Assembly: GCA_008933995.1 (NCBI GenBank)
Contig: WARS01000007.1
Location: 6,630,923-6,694,922 of the forward strand
DNA length: 64,000 nt
Direction: 5' to 3'
From: Datnioides undecimradiatus
Lineage: Eukaryota > Chordata > Actinopteri > Lobotiformes > Datnioididae
The notes under the pieces are model-generated. The model was not told where the DNA came from and did not search any database. It worked only from the letters and a program-made list of their open reading frames with translations. A program made the position numbers and the translations under genes. This document shows positions 1 through 14,200 of this stretch, piece after piece. The number at the start of each line of letters is the position of its first letter. The stretch's first letter is position 1.

Positions 1-1398
1 TGGGTGTTTTGATCTGATTGATTTTCACTGTAGACATAACAATATCCCCTTTTAACCACTGATAACTGTTAAACCATGTTTATTACTAAGCCACATTTAG
101 ACTTCTCTCTGTAAAGAAGAAAGCGCTCCAAACAAAAGAACCAGGACCAGAGGAGAGAAGCACAGCAAACAGAATAATAAAATCATAGAGTTGTCACATG
201 TCCTGCTGATGCATTAGAGAAAGCTGGATTTTGAAGTTGCCTCATCTAAAATAACTGTCCTGCCATGACTTTTAAATCAAACTGAGTTATTTTGCACCAC
301 ACCTCACAAAAGAGCTTGATGGTACCATTAAGGCACAGATGTATGTAAGCTATGGAAACAAAAACAAAATCCAACTCATCCAGCAGAAAAACCGACAGTG
401 CTCACAAACTCACAGTTCCTGTGTCATCTGAGCTCTAAATCAATAGAAATTCAGGATTGAGAGGTCTGTTGGGGGTCTTTTGATATTGATTACTGCTAAT
501 TTGTTGGCTATTGATTGGCCTTGCTGACGTTTTAATGGATAATTCTTGAGAAAACACATAAAATCGGTTTTATCTCAAACAAATAGTTGCTAATTCCTTG
601 TGTGTTGTTTTTGCTTGTTCATTTTGTCCCCATCAGGCCTCAACATGGCATGACTCCAGGCTGTGGATCTGATTCAAATGGTTGATTGAAAATTCAGTGA
701 ACATTTGAGCCACACCAAGCTCGAGCGCCTGCAGGCAGTCAGTCGCCGTCAGCTACGCGTACATAAGTTGAGAAGAAACTCTTCCTGTTTGAACAACAGT
801 GATTAATGTGACACCATTTGGGAATTACTGTCTTCTTCCAGAGGGAGGTCAGAGTGCCGGAACAACCAGAACAGTTTTCCTGAAGGACTCTTTAGCTTAA
901 CTCTTTAATGAGGTCTGTTAATTCTGTAGCACTCAACCTACAGCTAACGGTCTGGACCCACACAGGAGGTGCAGGATCAACCAGACTAATGGATTAAGAG
1001 AGAGAAAAAAAAAGATTTATTTTTTTTTTAATCATATCTTTCAAATTTGTTTCATTGCATAGCTCATCATTATCTATATACCTGTTTTTAAAGGCATGCC
1101 GAGGTCTCTGAAGCCAGAGAGTAGTGTTAACATGCAACATCAATCAGCATAAATCAAAGAAAGGGACCAACACACACTCTTTGTTTCCTCACTTTCATAA
1201 TATTGAAATAACTCCCATGAAAGCTGTGCATCATTTGTCCCAGCAGGAAACTGTTGGTCAGCCACACTAAAGTCTGTCAAGCTGTGTGATTAAATGCCCT
1301 AATGTGCTGCTGTGTGTATGTGTTGGTCAACACATCTGTCTATATGAAAGGTGGATAATTACAATTACACACTAAATATATTACATTAGAGAGCAGAA

Positions 1399-1400
<2 letters not shown>

Positions 1401-1437
<37 letters not shown>
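1401..1437. repeat. (AC)n microsatellite
   Basis: Uninterrupted AC dinucleotide run of about 18 units. The rest of 1-3,700 shows nothing beyond AT-rich non-coding sequence. Confidence 0.95.
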
Positions 1438-1439
<2 letters not shown>

Positions 1440-3708
1440 AGCTGTCTGATAGGCCACTGGGGACGTCACGATGTTCCCTGCCTTTTGATGTCAGCAGTTT
1501 GATGTCAGTGGCAAATAAAATGATATGCAGCATCTTGACTGGTAGCGTATGTACCTACACCTCGTCTTTAACTTTTAGATTATAATTAAATACAATACAA
1601 ATATAATATTCTAATATAAATGATTTTAGGAGCATCTGCATTGATTTTAACCTGAGTCAGCTGTTTTTTATTGAAATGAGAGACAAAGAAGGAACCCCCT
1701 GAAACTCTTCTTTCTCTGCTAGACATTTCATCTTGTATAGTCGAACCGCAGAAGAAATAAAGGGACAGGATAGTGAAAAATGTATTGTAAAGGTATGATG
1801 CAGTTATATTCCCCTCAAAAGTCTGTGTCACGGATCAACGTGCTGCCCTGCTGCTCGGACTGATTCTGAGGTGTGTCTGTAGCTCGGTGCCAGACCTCAC
1901 AGTTTTGTCAGCTGTTTGGTTAACAGTAAATTATGCTGTAACTTTACAATGGCAGCTAGAAGACATACTGTATATCTGATCAACAAATTAATGCAAAAAC
2001 ACAAAAACCTGCATGTTTACAAGCCTGAATTCTTATTCTGTATTGATCAGTCTGGTATTCAGGCAACAAACCACTGAACAATGTGTGGTTTCTCATAGAT
2101 GCTTTTAATGCTTTATGACAGATATTTAACAAAAAAAAAGTGCTCATGATCTATAATATATTGACACGCTTACATTTTTGTACAGGAAACTAAAAATCTG
2201 ACAGAGCACTTGGTCACTACTCTCACTTTATAGTTTTATGATTTTTTTGGACACATTAATCAGACATTACAATAAATAACTAACCAAGGGGAAATCGAAA
2301 ATTGGCAGTCAAAACAAAGATTACTGCAGTTATTTTATATGCCATGAATAATTTTTCAAATGCAGAGGTCCAACTTTCGATACTGTTACAGTACAGTTCT
2401 CAATGACCGTGACAAAACACTCGTTACTCAAAAAGTTCTGAAGCTGATGTTCCCCAGCAAGGGTGATTTGATTTATAGTTTTAGGCTGTGTAACAATTTG
2501 GGACCTTGCCATGCACCCTTTTACCCATAAAATAATACCTCAGTGATCCGCATCAAGAAGAGGACGATCAGCCAGATAGCTACGATCATCACAAGCCTTG
2601 CAGGAAGATGTTGCAACATGCAGGTGTGTTGGACACAGGACTGTGCTGTAATACAGCTGAGTCAAACAGGGAGACAGGATGCACAGGGGTTAAGAAACAC
2701 CCTCAAGTCAAACTTGCAACATGCAGGATCAGGCTCTCAATATGCACACGCACTGTGGTCTTATGGCTGGCAGGACCCTAATGCCGTAGCACACTATATA
2801 CAGTGTGATGTATGAGTACATTTCTTTTCTAGTTCTGATTTAAACAATTATAATGATTTTCAAAGAATTAACTGCAGAGCGCCTCAGCAGTGGCTAAAGT
2901 TTGACTTTGTGCCAGAAAAGGCAGTTGTCTGGCATATCTGTAGTGACTTAAATGGCTGTAATTACAGTAAATTAAAAAAATATATTGGTGTGTGTTGTAT
3001 CATTTTGCCAAGTGAACCATTTTAGAGTCTCATCTCTCATTTTTAGCTCTGTGTTTGGCACTTCACTAACATGACACTTCCAGTTAAAATGGATTGTGTT
3101 TCCTGACCCCTGAGCCTGGCCCCTGAGCCGCCGTGAGATCAGGAGGGACAGAGCAGAACTAGTCCTGGATCCTGGGGGGTGGGGGTGTATGTGAAACAAC
3201 AGAAAAACAAAAAGACTGCTTTTCTACAACACACCTGGGACCAGATTGGATACTGGGATCAGCTCCATCAGGTAATCATAAAGAAGAGGACAAACAATTG
3301 CAACAGTGAATGAGAGGCACAGAGAGACTGACTCTTCAGAGAAGCATCTAAGTCAAGTACTGAGACCCTTCCAGCGCAGAGCAATGAGGGACTTTTACTT
3401 CAAATCCAGACAAATGACAACATTTACAAAAATGATGGTGAAAAATTCAAACTGATACTATTTACTCATCTCTGAAATCATGTAAATTTCAGTGCTGCAG
3501 CCTTGTATTGATTAACAGAGAGAAAACATGAATCCTCATAGATTTTATTTAAAAATGTAAAAACACTATAAAATGGTTATAATGCTATATAATCAAGGTG
3601 AAATCAGCAGAATAGTAATTAGTTAGAATTTTTAAAAATACTTTTAAAAAGCACCATCAACCACCAACATTTTCTACATTTACAGTTTTTCAAACAGTGT
3701 ATGTATAT

Positions 3709-3736
3709 GTGTGTGTGTATATATATATATATATAT
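3709..3736. repeat. (GT)n(AT)n compound microsatellite
   Basis: A short GT run passes directly into an AT run of about nine units. Confidence 0.9.
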
Positions 3737-4159
3737 CTCAGTATATAGACTGACCATGCAATTTGAATTCATTACTTAATTTATTATATAAATGATATCA
3801 TATACATATAAAACAGTCCTTGGTTGCAGCCCTACTTTAACACACGTAACAAACCTTACATGACGATCAGATCTGATCTGATTAATGTGAGGCATTGATC
3901 TCTGCTGCCCTCCCTTTCATTGTGTTTGGTAATAGTGATTATTTAAAGCTAATTAGGCTTTGACCACACTCCACTGACTGACAGTACAACAGCACCATAT
4001 TACACCTTGTTGCTCTCCTGCATAAAATTAGAACCACTCACACGGAGTAATTTATGGACCGTGAGAGTGCATTGAGCATGTGCGTTTGTGTATGCCGATG
4101 TGGCCTCTTTGTGCCGTGTGCCTCTGTGTGCATGTGAGCGTTTGTCTGTATTGACCACT

Positions 4160-4400
4160 GGCCCCCGCTGTGGTGAAGTGAGGATGATTTTATGGCCCAC
4201 ATTGCTGCATCCTAATCCATTTCTCACTGTGCTGGTGGATCCTAATGGCTCGACACGGGGCGGTTGGTGCGATGGGGATGTTCTGCCCCGGCACAGATAT
4301 CGACTTCATCGACAAACAGTGGCCTCAGAGCCCGGCCTATTTCTCGAGGGTGCATTTAGAGACACACCACAAAGCTCAGAGGGCAAGCCGATAAAAAACT
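4160..4400. other. GC-richer patch in presumed intron
   Basis: This patch is clearly richer in G+C and CpG than its surroundings and open in more than one forward frame. One frame reads from an ATG at 4,233 for 49 codons, containing CPGTDIDFIDKQWPQS, to a TAA near 4,392. I recognise no family in any frame. It may be a conserved non-coding element, an unrecognised exon or chance. Confidence 0.3.
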
Positions 4401-4453
4401 AACAAAGCATGTGACTGATTCTGCTAAACAAGCATGCCCATGACGTATCGATA

Positions 4454-4511
4454 TCCATGCACACATGTGTATCTGCACATGGATTTGCATGCAAGCACAT
4501 GTGTGCATGGA
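4454..4511. repeat. inverted repeat, two perfect 16-bp arms
   Basis: The arm TCCATGCACACATGTG at 4,454-4,469 is repeated as its exact reverse complement at 4,496-4,511, leaving a 26-base spacer. The RNA of either strand could form a stable hairpin. No flanking duplication was recognised that would mark it as a mobile element. Confidence 0.9.
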
Positions 4512-7059
4512 CACAGACTCCTTTTGGGACCTCCAGCTGCACCACCTTTTCCCCAAATTAAAATGTACTGATGCTGGGCCTTTTTGATTGAGCTGCTCTA
4601 AACAGTCCCACTTCCTGTCTGCCACCGTATGTTACCCCGTCATCGATTACAGGGCTTTAGTCACAGGAGCAAAGACACACGTCACTGACACTGTCAGGAG
4701 AAAAACAGCTACACTCTGCTTGATGAAACACAAGTTTAAACAATATCATGTTCCATATTCGTCAGGCAGAGACAACCAAGTGACATGGCCCAAGACACTT
4801 TGTGTGCTTGTGTGTATGTTGTAGTGTGTGTGCTTGACTGTGCATGAATAAAGCGGGACCCTGATGAAAGTCAATCTGGGACAAATGCAATGTAATTGCA
4901 GCTGCTACAGCTGTCAAATTCCTGTGTTCAGCTCAATGTGAAGGCTGGGAAGACCCTGCACTAGACACCGCAGACATCACTATTACTACTCAAGACACAC
5001 TTTATGGTATGCTGGAGGTTCTGAAAGTATCGATGATTGAGTGCCAATTTAGAAAGCCAGCCTATGATGAAGGGCCACAGAGGCACTGGTCTGATAATGA
5101 AGTTTAACTTTAAATTCTTTGCACATCCTGAAACCGGCTTTTCTCCTCAACAATGCAACTTTCATCTCACATGCACATTTAACAGCCCAGCTGTCTCCTA
5201 AATTAACAAATTACATAGAACAAGTCAAGTGATACAAGGTGTCTCTAGCTGTCATCCAAATATTAGCTTTCTACAAGCTGTCATTCCTAAAAACTCACAC
5301 TTGTTTGGGGAGCACAGTTTAATGCAGTACCCCAGCACTCTATTACTCTAATGCCCATTGGGAAGCTCAGCCAGATGATGAACTGTGGACTCAAACAATT
5401 CTGTAAACTTCAGATTTTTAACATTTTTGATTTTTTCTGTAATAATATCTGTTTATTATTACGGGTAAAATAATAGAAATAAACAAAAAATATCCTGACC
5501 TCCTGTACTTTAGCTTATACCTCGCAGCTCTTCCTCACTCACTGAACTTTAGCAGTGAACATAAATTGAGACCTGCAAAATATTATAAAAAGTCATGCCT
5601 ACAATACTAGATGGATTACTTAGAACCAATGACTTGGATCAGATATATGCATTGGCATAGCCTAATCTTTTGATTTCATGATGGTTTTGGCCAAATTAAT
5701 TTAATAAGAAGAACTCATAGGCATATATTTGCTTATCCATACACCCAGATCTGCACCAACATAAACATTCTTTCAATGTCATGTTTCTGACCACCTGAGA
5801 AATACCTACAGGAGGAACAGTCGCTTTCCTTTGCTCTGCTGATCCGTTACTACAAGCAATATCGTTTACACATAGATATTTATTTTATAGCTGTTTACAT
5901 ACTGTAGCAGATATTGTAGTAGTGGATGCTTTTTGAAGCACCATAACGTTTTCCTTAAAATCTAATTGCAAATGTGAAATAGGTGCATATATAGAATTCG
6001 TGGGGGATATAAGCCCCAGAAAATTGTACCTTTACTTCTTTAATGTGATGCATTACCTGAACAAAAAGGATAATACAGGGAGCAATCATCACAAACAGAA
6101 AACTGACAAAAAAGGCTATTTGGTATGAGAGGGGACAGATGGGTGGGATTTTTTTCTCAAATTGCGGTGGTTTTATTGGTGTGGGTTTGATGTCTTGTGA
6201 AGGATTATCAGCATAAAAGATTCACCGTTTTCCCAGGAGTGGCAGTTTTTCTGGGAATTCTCTATTTCATCAGGTCGTCAGTATGTGTATGAGCATATGT
6301 GTTTGTAGGATGATGGGTTTAAAACTCATCTTCTTAATCCCCCTCTCCGTACGCTGACATACTGCAGTAGTCTAAAACTAGCAGTCTCAAGAAAAAGAAC
6401 AATGAACTATATAGTTATCAACGTCAGACTTATAATTTTTACAATAAAAAAGAAATCGTTGCAAGAGGAAATCTCACACTCTTAACTGCTGATACTATTA
6501 TACATTAGAAACCAGACAAAGCTCCTACCAGACAGTTTTTTAAAGGGTTAAGCTGATTAGCTGCCGGCTGTTACCGATGTCTGTCTGTGTGTGTGTGTGT
6601 GTATGTTCGTGTGTGTCAGGGGATCTTATGGTTGATTAGTATTCCCTCACCAGCCCTTATTATCAACATTAAAGTCTACCTCAAACCATTCCTTCAATAT
6701 TGGTGCACTTCTATATAATAAGATGTAATTACAGATTTTAAATTACAAAGAGAAAAGACTCTAATCTAGAGGAGGAACAGTGCCCTTTAAAAGTAAGGAT
6801 TTATCAGCATCCAGCAGCTTGAGGAGCTACAACTTGCTGTAATTTAAAGTGTAGAAGAAGAAAACCAGAGAGAAAATGAGATATGAGGTAGGTGTGTGAC
6901 TGACAGAAAAGGTAGAAATAGAGAAGAGAAGAAGCAACCACAGATCCCTGGCTTGTTCCTAATCCTGTTAAATTACTTAAAATCCTCCAACATTTCATCA
7001 CAGCAGACAGATGTGTGGGCTGTCATTTCCCGAAACACTCCTCTCCCCTGCTTCTATCC

Positions 7060-7335
7060 AATAACATGCACATCTCCTCACTTAAATATCCCTATTCTCT
7101 CTGTGTGTCTCTCTCAGAGACAGCTGGCCAGAAGAGGACCAGCAGCGTGTGTGTGTCTGAGAGAGTGAGAGAGAGAGAAAGATAGGGAGAGACAGACAGA
7201 CAGGAAGCCAGCGACAGGCAGGTCTCGATCGCCCCACAAGTCCTTCATACTGCACCACTTAACTTTGAGTGGCTCTTAAACCGCAAGCACTAAAAGTGCG
7301 CGCGCACACACACACAGATATCACACAGGGTAAGG
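7060..7335 (+). promoter_or_regulatory. possible forward promoter and exon
   Basis: A TTAAATAT sequence near 7,081 is followed by pyrimidine-rich, then GA-rich and GT-rich sequence, an unusually CpG-bearing tract (about 7,220-7,310) and a good splice donor ACACAGG|GTAAGG at about 7,329. This is the arrangement of a small non-coding first exon on the plus strand, opposite to whrn. No open frame supports it, and simple repeats make chance matches likely. Confidence 0.2.
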
Positions 7336-10300
7336 CCTTACTCAGCTGGACTGTATATAGAACCTGTGGGTCATCATTAAATCATGCATTTCAGTCTACT
7401 TGTTCCTGTTTCAGAGCTTAACTCTTTCATACTGACAGTCAGTGACACATATGGGATATTTTATTCTGCATGTTTCTACTCCAACAACAACTGCTGAGGC
7501 ATTAACTACACCGTGGTGACACCGAGTGATTGGCTAAAACAAGAAAGCAGCCTGTTCTCTCTCATACTGTACATAACGCATACAAAAGACACAAACTAAA
7601 CGTGTTATACGTGCATGTCTGTGATGATTGTCATGTAGACGGCAACTAGACCCGCCTGAGGTTTATGAAGACGTTTCCCCTTTTAATCTGAAAGAGATAC
7701 ACCCACAACTTCCAGCCTCATGACTCACATGTGAAGTGCTGAGCGAAAGCTAAATGATGATGCTGTATGATAGCGGGGAAACAGACTGACACCATGAGTC
7801 AGGACTGGGAGTGGGTGACGATGGTGCTGAGTGCCAACAAGGAGCTTTTATGATATAATAAACCCTGACGACTGCATCACTTTGCATTCATTATTTGCCT
7901 CAGGTACAAACCAGCTTCTCTGTAGTACTGGAGATCTGTGCAGAGTTTATGATTTAATGTGAATGTCGGCATTCAAGTTGTCCCAACAGTCACTCTGAAG
8001 AATCAACTTCCACATTATATGTCCAAACCTGTCCTTCAGGGTGTATCTTTGATTTAAAACCACTTTAATCACTTCATTTTTCTTCCACATTCTGTGTATT
8101 TTTGTGTAAACTGATGAGCACTTCGTCAAGATGTGTAGGTTAAACACGGGCTAAATTTGGTTGTTGTAACTGTGATTTCAAAAGCATTTGAATGCCTGTA
8201 TTTCAACATGTTGTTACTTCCTAAAATAGAGTTTATAATGCTGTTGAAACAAAGATTATATGCAAGATAGATTTTTAACCAAATATAGCACAGTTTGAAC
8301 CTGTTCGTCTAGACACATTTGACCTGCAAATGACCAAAATTGGAGGATACCTTTCCATCATTTTCCCTCTCAGCTCTCCAACTAATGTCCATCTTCTCTT
8401 TGATTGCTCTTTTTTAGGCTCATCTCCTTTACCAAAGACATTAGTGCGACAGGTGTCACCCTATTTCCTTTCTGCTTTCTTGCTTCTACTCCTGGCAGAG
8501 ATGTTGAACTTTTCAGTCTCAGTGCGGTCTAACCACACACCCTACATAAAGAAAGGATGACCACAAAAAATATTAAGGCAACAATAATAACAAAAATAAA
8601 AATGTCCTAAAATACATCAGACAATAAAATTCTGCAAACTGAAATAATCTAGACTGTATGTATTTTGCAATTCATTTATTCAGTGTGTGCTGTTGCCTGT
8701 AAAAAGGCTTTTCATGGTTGAGAAACGTTTGGATCATGTTGTGTGGTTCCAAGATGTGAGTGAGAGTAGAGATCTGGCCTTGTGTGCGAGCGTTGGCAGT
8801 AGAACACTGCACATGAAAACATGTTCTTCCCTTCCTATCTGCAGAAAAAGTCTGTAACGACACGATACAGAGAGCATGATGCACATGAAACATGGTCAGT
8901 GTTAAGAACTGACAACTGTTACTTTCTGTCCACTCACTTCTTTATTTCATTCATCCTCTTGTCTCTCCTACACTCCCTGTCCATCCCTCTCCTTTTAAAG
9001 CCCTTATCTGTCAAGCAGTTGTTCCCTTGTGTCTGTCTTATAACATGAAGAGTGTGTGTGTGAGGAAGAGAAAGACTGTAAACAGGGTCAAACAACAGGT
9101 ATGTGTCAAGAAAAGCCACCCATAGCTGTCTCAGAGAAGCAGACTAAATGCTTCCTCAGCCATCCTGTCTCTCTCCCAAAGGTGTCCTTTACAAATGCCT
9201 TGCGGCGGATTGTGTGCGCGCGTCTGTGTTTGTTGCCTGCCTACAGCATAACATGGACAGGCACACACACCAACACACAAAAGTTCACAGCTGCCTCCTG
9301 CCTTAGTTAGCCAGCTGTCTCTGATCTCCCTTGGGTCCACTGTGATGGAGGCACACAGCCAAAAAGAAAGCCACGCCCACAGCAACAGTGTAAAAGGTTA
9401 GCAGCACCTGTTCAAGCTACACACTACTTCAGAGCCTGTAGAGCAGTGGCACATACAGTATACCATACCATACTCCCCTCTGCCTTTGGCATATTAAGGC
9501 ACAATTTTGGAAAAGAATGTCCTGCAGAGGGAGCTGAGCTGTTGGGGCAGGTAGAAAGAGGAAATCAAAAATTGGTGAGCATTGCTGGTAAGAATCAAAA
9601 TACTGAGCAGCTGGGAAGCTAACCCCTCTATTTGTATTTGTCCTGTTTCACAGATTTTATATGACAGATGCTAATGCATGCTAAGCTGTTTACACTGGGT
9701 CATGTATGTGCGCCATTACACCCATACCTGAGATCAAATTCCTCCTTTTAAGGTTCATCTTTATTGGTTATTGGCCCATATGTTCCTGTACTGCTGACGT
9801 ACTGCTTACACTGCAGGCTGCATCTCGTCATTTGACATTCATCAACTGACAGACAACATAGCACACACTGAATGCACTATATAGAAGATGTAGTGAGGAT
9901 ACAGATGCATGAATCTGGGGATGGTATGAGATAAAATGACTCATGCTTTTGTGAAGAGTAAAACAATAGATCTCAGTGTTTGAATGCACATCATTCAGCA
10001 GGAGTGTGTGTGCCCACCTAATGAGACAATGTGCATCACATGCTGTTTTTTGTTTTGTTTTTTTTAAACAAAGCAGCTGCAGAGCATCCGTCAGGCTCGA
10101 GTACATTGCCAAGCGGCTCCAATCTCCAAAATGAAGTGACTGTGACCTCGAGTCATCATGGGATAAAACAACCGTGCGGTTATTAACTTTACAGCACATC
10201 ACGGCTAGCATCAGTTTAAACTGCACTAATTTATTCTCCTATACCTCAACACCATTGCAACACCGCACACCAATGTAACATTTAGTGTATTTTCATACAC

Positions 10301-11151
10301 ACAATATTGTATTGATACTGTTATCAATAAAATAATACATATTCCACGCTGAAATCCAACCTAATCATGGATGTGGGTGAATAGTATCGATAATCAATAG
10401 TAACAGAGCACAAGCCAGTTTTTTGGCTACTCTGGTCCAATCACATTTAGTGTATTGTATATGTGTAAACACAGACACTTGTGTGTGTGTGTGTGTGTAT
10501 GACCACAGTTTATACAGGGCCAGAGCAGAAAGGGTGCGATGGGCAGCCAATAGTGTAACTGCTCCACTGGGGGAACCAATGATCGGAGGTTCACTGAGCT
10601 ATTATCAGTGCCTCTGAGAGAGCAATTGCTCCCATGAAACCTCCTCTCCTCCTCATACAGAGAACGAGAGCTGACAGAAGGCCCCGGCCTCTCACAGTGT
10701 GATGGGCTCTCTAGACAAGCAGCCACTAATGGCAGACAGCGGAGGTCAAAGCAGAATATCAAGCGTTGATGTATTAAAACCACAGGTGAAGGAGACATCC
10801 AGCAGCTTTCATATTGCTCCGACTGGACGTGTGAGACACAAATGAGAAAACGTCCCACGGAGATACAAGCGGGATGACCAGTTATGGAGATTTTGGGGGC
10901 TGCCTGCAGAAGTGTAGAGTTTCACAGCACTGTGTGTTGCCTATTGTGAGAGTGTATTGCAGGTGCATTGTGTTTTTATGTGTGTATATGTATGTGTGTG
11001 CCTAGGTAAGGTGTAATAACTCTGGGGAAGCTGATAGCCTTGGGCTTGGAGAGTCAAGGTAATAAAGCATAAGAGTACTCAGCCGCTTCTGACAGAGGCA
11101 CCACAGAGACTGTTACATCTGCCCGACACCCGACCTGTCCTGACCTGTCCC

Positions 11152-11156
<5 letters not shown>
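7336..11156. other. non-coding stretch, nothing recognised
   Basis: AT-rich sequence with a few GT/CA runs (10,480-10,499). Open frames of 60-140 codons occur on both strands, but they overlap each other and simple repeats and show no domain. Confidence 0.5.
10480..10499. repeat. (GT)n microsatellite
   Basis: Perfect TG/GT run of about ten units. Confidence 0.9.

Positions 11157-11158
<2 letters not shown>

Positions 11159-11196
<38 letters not shown>
11159..11196. repeat. (CA)n microsatellite
   Basis: Perfect CA run of about 19 units, directly preceded by a run of C. Confidence 0.95.
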
Positions 11197-11199
<3 letters not shown>

Positions 11200-11202
<3 letters not shown>

Positions 11203-14200
11203 AAGCTCTATAACTGACCACAGGCACAACCAAACTTGCTGACTAAGCTTAACAGCAAGCACACACACAAACCCAGTCAGTTGGTGTTAATGGGGTGATG
11301 AGCTGAGGGCAAGGCCTACATTAGAACCCACACACGTACACACATACCTTGTTATAGTGTATGAAAGGACAAAAGGAAGAGACAGTTTCTGCTGAAGCAA
11401 TGCGGGCCACAGATTGTGGAGAGAAGATGAGTTGAATGACTGTGTGTGTTTATACGTTTGCACGACCTGGTGGGGAAAGTGAGAGCTTCTCCAATAAGAA
11501 AATGCATGTTTAAGGTTCACTGGTTTTCGTTCATATCCTGTTTTTGCATAAAAATACCTGGATTTTTAAAATATTTTGTGAATAATTTTTATCTGGTTTT
11601 ATGCATCATCCACCCAAAAGTTGTTTCTGGCTGCTTGCTTTGGTTTTTAGTAAAAGGCGTTCTTCTGGTAGAAGAATATGATGAGAAAAGGCGGAGAAGC
11701 TGCCAAGGGACTGCAGCTGAAAATTGGCCAGCTGGCTAACACAAGCACATTTACAGGAATGTTTATGAAATACTACTATTTGCAATGCAAATGTTTTTCT
11801 GTATTAGTGGTTTCCTAAATTCCGCAGTTCTCATGGAATAAAGAAGGAAATAACGATTGATGAGAATTAGACAGAAGGCTAGATTACAACTAAGCTTAAA
11901 GGATCAAGCTTCTCTTTTTGTAGTCATCAAATTGACTTGCTATTACTGGATTTTAAAAACAGCTGCCTACATGGGTAAGCCTATGCAGCCTAATGATGTT
12001 CGAAATGTTTAAGCACTTAATATTTTGACACATCAGCAGTGTTGTTATACCTCAGTAAAATATCAAGGTGTCTCTAGTTGATCCCAGAAACTTGTGTTAT
12101 TTAAGCATTCATCTTCTATTTGAACTAGGTGTTACATGTGCATTTTCTCCATCTCTGAGTGAAATGAGTGAAAAACAAGAATTTAACAGTTTAATTAAAG
12201 CCTTGACTAGCACACGGACCTTTTAGCACTGCATGCTCAGTAACACATGCTGTTGTCTCTCCTGCTTTCTCTCCTTCACTAAGTTCTCTCCTCTTCAGAG
12301 ACCACATGGAACACATCAGCCGAGGACCCATAGAGGACTGAATAGGACACTGGTGATAATTGTGTATTGAATTCTGACAAAACATACTAGCTGTGGACAG
12401 ATGACACGGTCCAGCCCAATCTCCTGCTGTCTCTTTTCTCTCTCCCCTCCTTTCCTCCCCTTCTTCTCATCTCTCTGATTTCCCTTGTTCCACGATTCAG
12501 ATCAATCTGCAACACAACTAGAGTCAAGCAGACACAAACCAAAGATGAAATAATCACCCCCACCAACATGGAGTCAATTATCCCTCCGAGGCTGGTTCTA
12601 AGTCTTCAAACATGCCACCTCGTCAGGAAGTCATAATCTGTGCCCATAACCACAACAGCTTAGTTTGGCCCTGGGAATATCACAGGAGAGTTAATGCTCT
12701 TCATATTCCTGCCGCCACCATGAACCAATCAAGACAGAGCTTTGATGTCTGATATGCTGATAGAGGACATGTTAGAGATATTAGATGGAGCTTCACCCCA
12801 GATCGTGTTACAGCATAAGGGCAAATTATGTGTTGCCATCCGTACTGTCCTTCAGTCTTCAATCTTCCTAAGACCTGCAGTCATCCCTTTCTCTTGGGGT
12901 AATTGAGCTCTGTATTGCTGTGAGAGCAGAGATCAGAATTGACTACTACGGGAGGAAAGGATGTGGATTTTGGATGGATGACTACCTGAAATACAAGGTC
13001 AGCAACGTTATGTAACTTTTAAGTCACTTCAGTTTACACAAAATCCAATTACATAAGGGTGAGTCGCAACAATATGTTGATGGCATTTCTGAACTGCAAT
13101 AAAACAAGAAGGCGAGCATTTTTATTCACAGAATCAGTGTCTTCAACCTTCATTTAGATTATTTTTTGCGTTACCGATAAGACCGATATACCACCATATT
13201 TTCCTGTGAGGAAAATGCTCTGCGACATTGAAGTGTTTTTATGAATTTCTGGCATTTCCATTTGTCTGCTCATAAAAACAAGTGAGTGGAAAATCCCTAA
13301 CTCACTTTCTTTAAAAGCATTTCTCCTAAAAAAAAACAAAAACATTTTAAACACAAGGCGTGATGTCTAGTGCACTACATCTAAGGGTTGTGTTATTTCC
13401 AGCCTTCCTGTGGTAGTTCAGGCATGCTGAAGGTCATTTTATAGATAGGTCCACCATATCTCTCACAATAGGCGGTCTTTATAAACACTTGGCACTAAAA
13501 TAGGTTTCATACAACATAGCTGGGGTCTGCATCCTCGCTGGTACACTGTTGGATCAGCTCCCTTCAGCAGAACAGACTTTTACTGCATCATGTTGTCAAG
13601 AGCCGGATTTATCGGTTTGAGACTAGATGGAATGGAGACCCATCAAATTCACATGAAAGATATTTGTAGCACTGGTGGAGACATTTGAGATGGCTCATGT
13701 CACAAACAATCAATCTGACCACAAAGCATCTGCACATTCATACACATATCCTACTCTGGCTGCATCAGTTAGCTGTAGCTCAGTCCCAACTGCACTGATA
13801 CCTACAAGAGAGCCACAGTGAGAGCAAAAACATCTTTACCAGCCATCAACCCTCACACTAATGGATCTCCACCAGAGTACATCACAATAGATCAGCTCTT
13901 AACACATCACAAGACTGCGCACTCCGTCTGCAGCGTGTATACTCCACACAGCTGTTTGATATGCACACTGCATGCTTTATGTCTGTGTGGGTGTCAGTGT
14001 GTGTGTCTGTGCCTCTGTCTTTGATGTTCGTTTGTGTGCAGTGCAGGGAGATCATGCAGCAACCCTCTGTTTGTATTCTCTAGGTCCGTGTGCAAGTTTA
14101 CATGTTAAGATCGCTGACAGAGAGAGAGAGACAGAAGGAAAGTGAGCAAGCAGAGCCAATGCCAAAGAGGGAAAGTGAGAGCAATTTGTTAAAATGGCCA

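Noticed and set aside
9828-10858. 132- and 143-codon minus frames in the presumed whrn intron
   Set aside because: No recognisable domain; one runs through a GT microsatellite, and they do not join in phase to anything.
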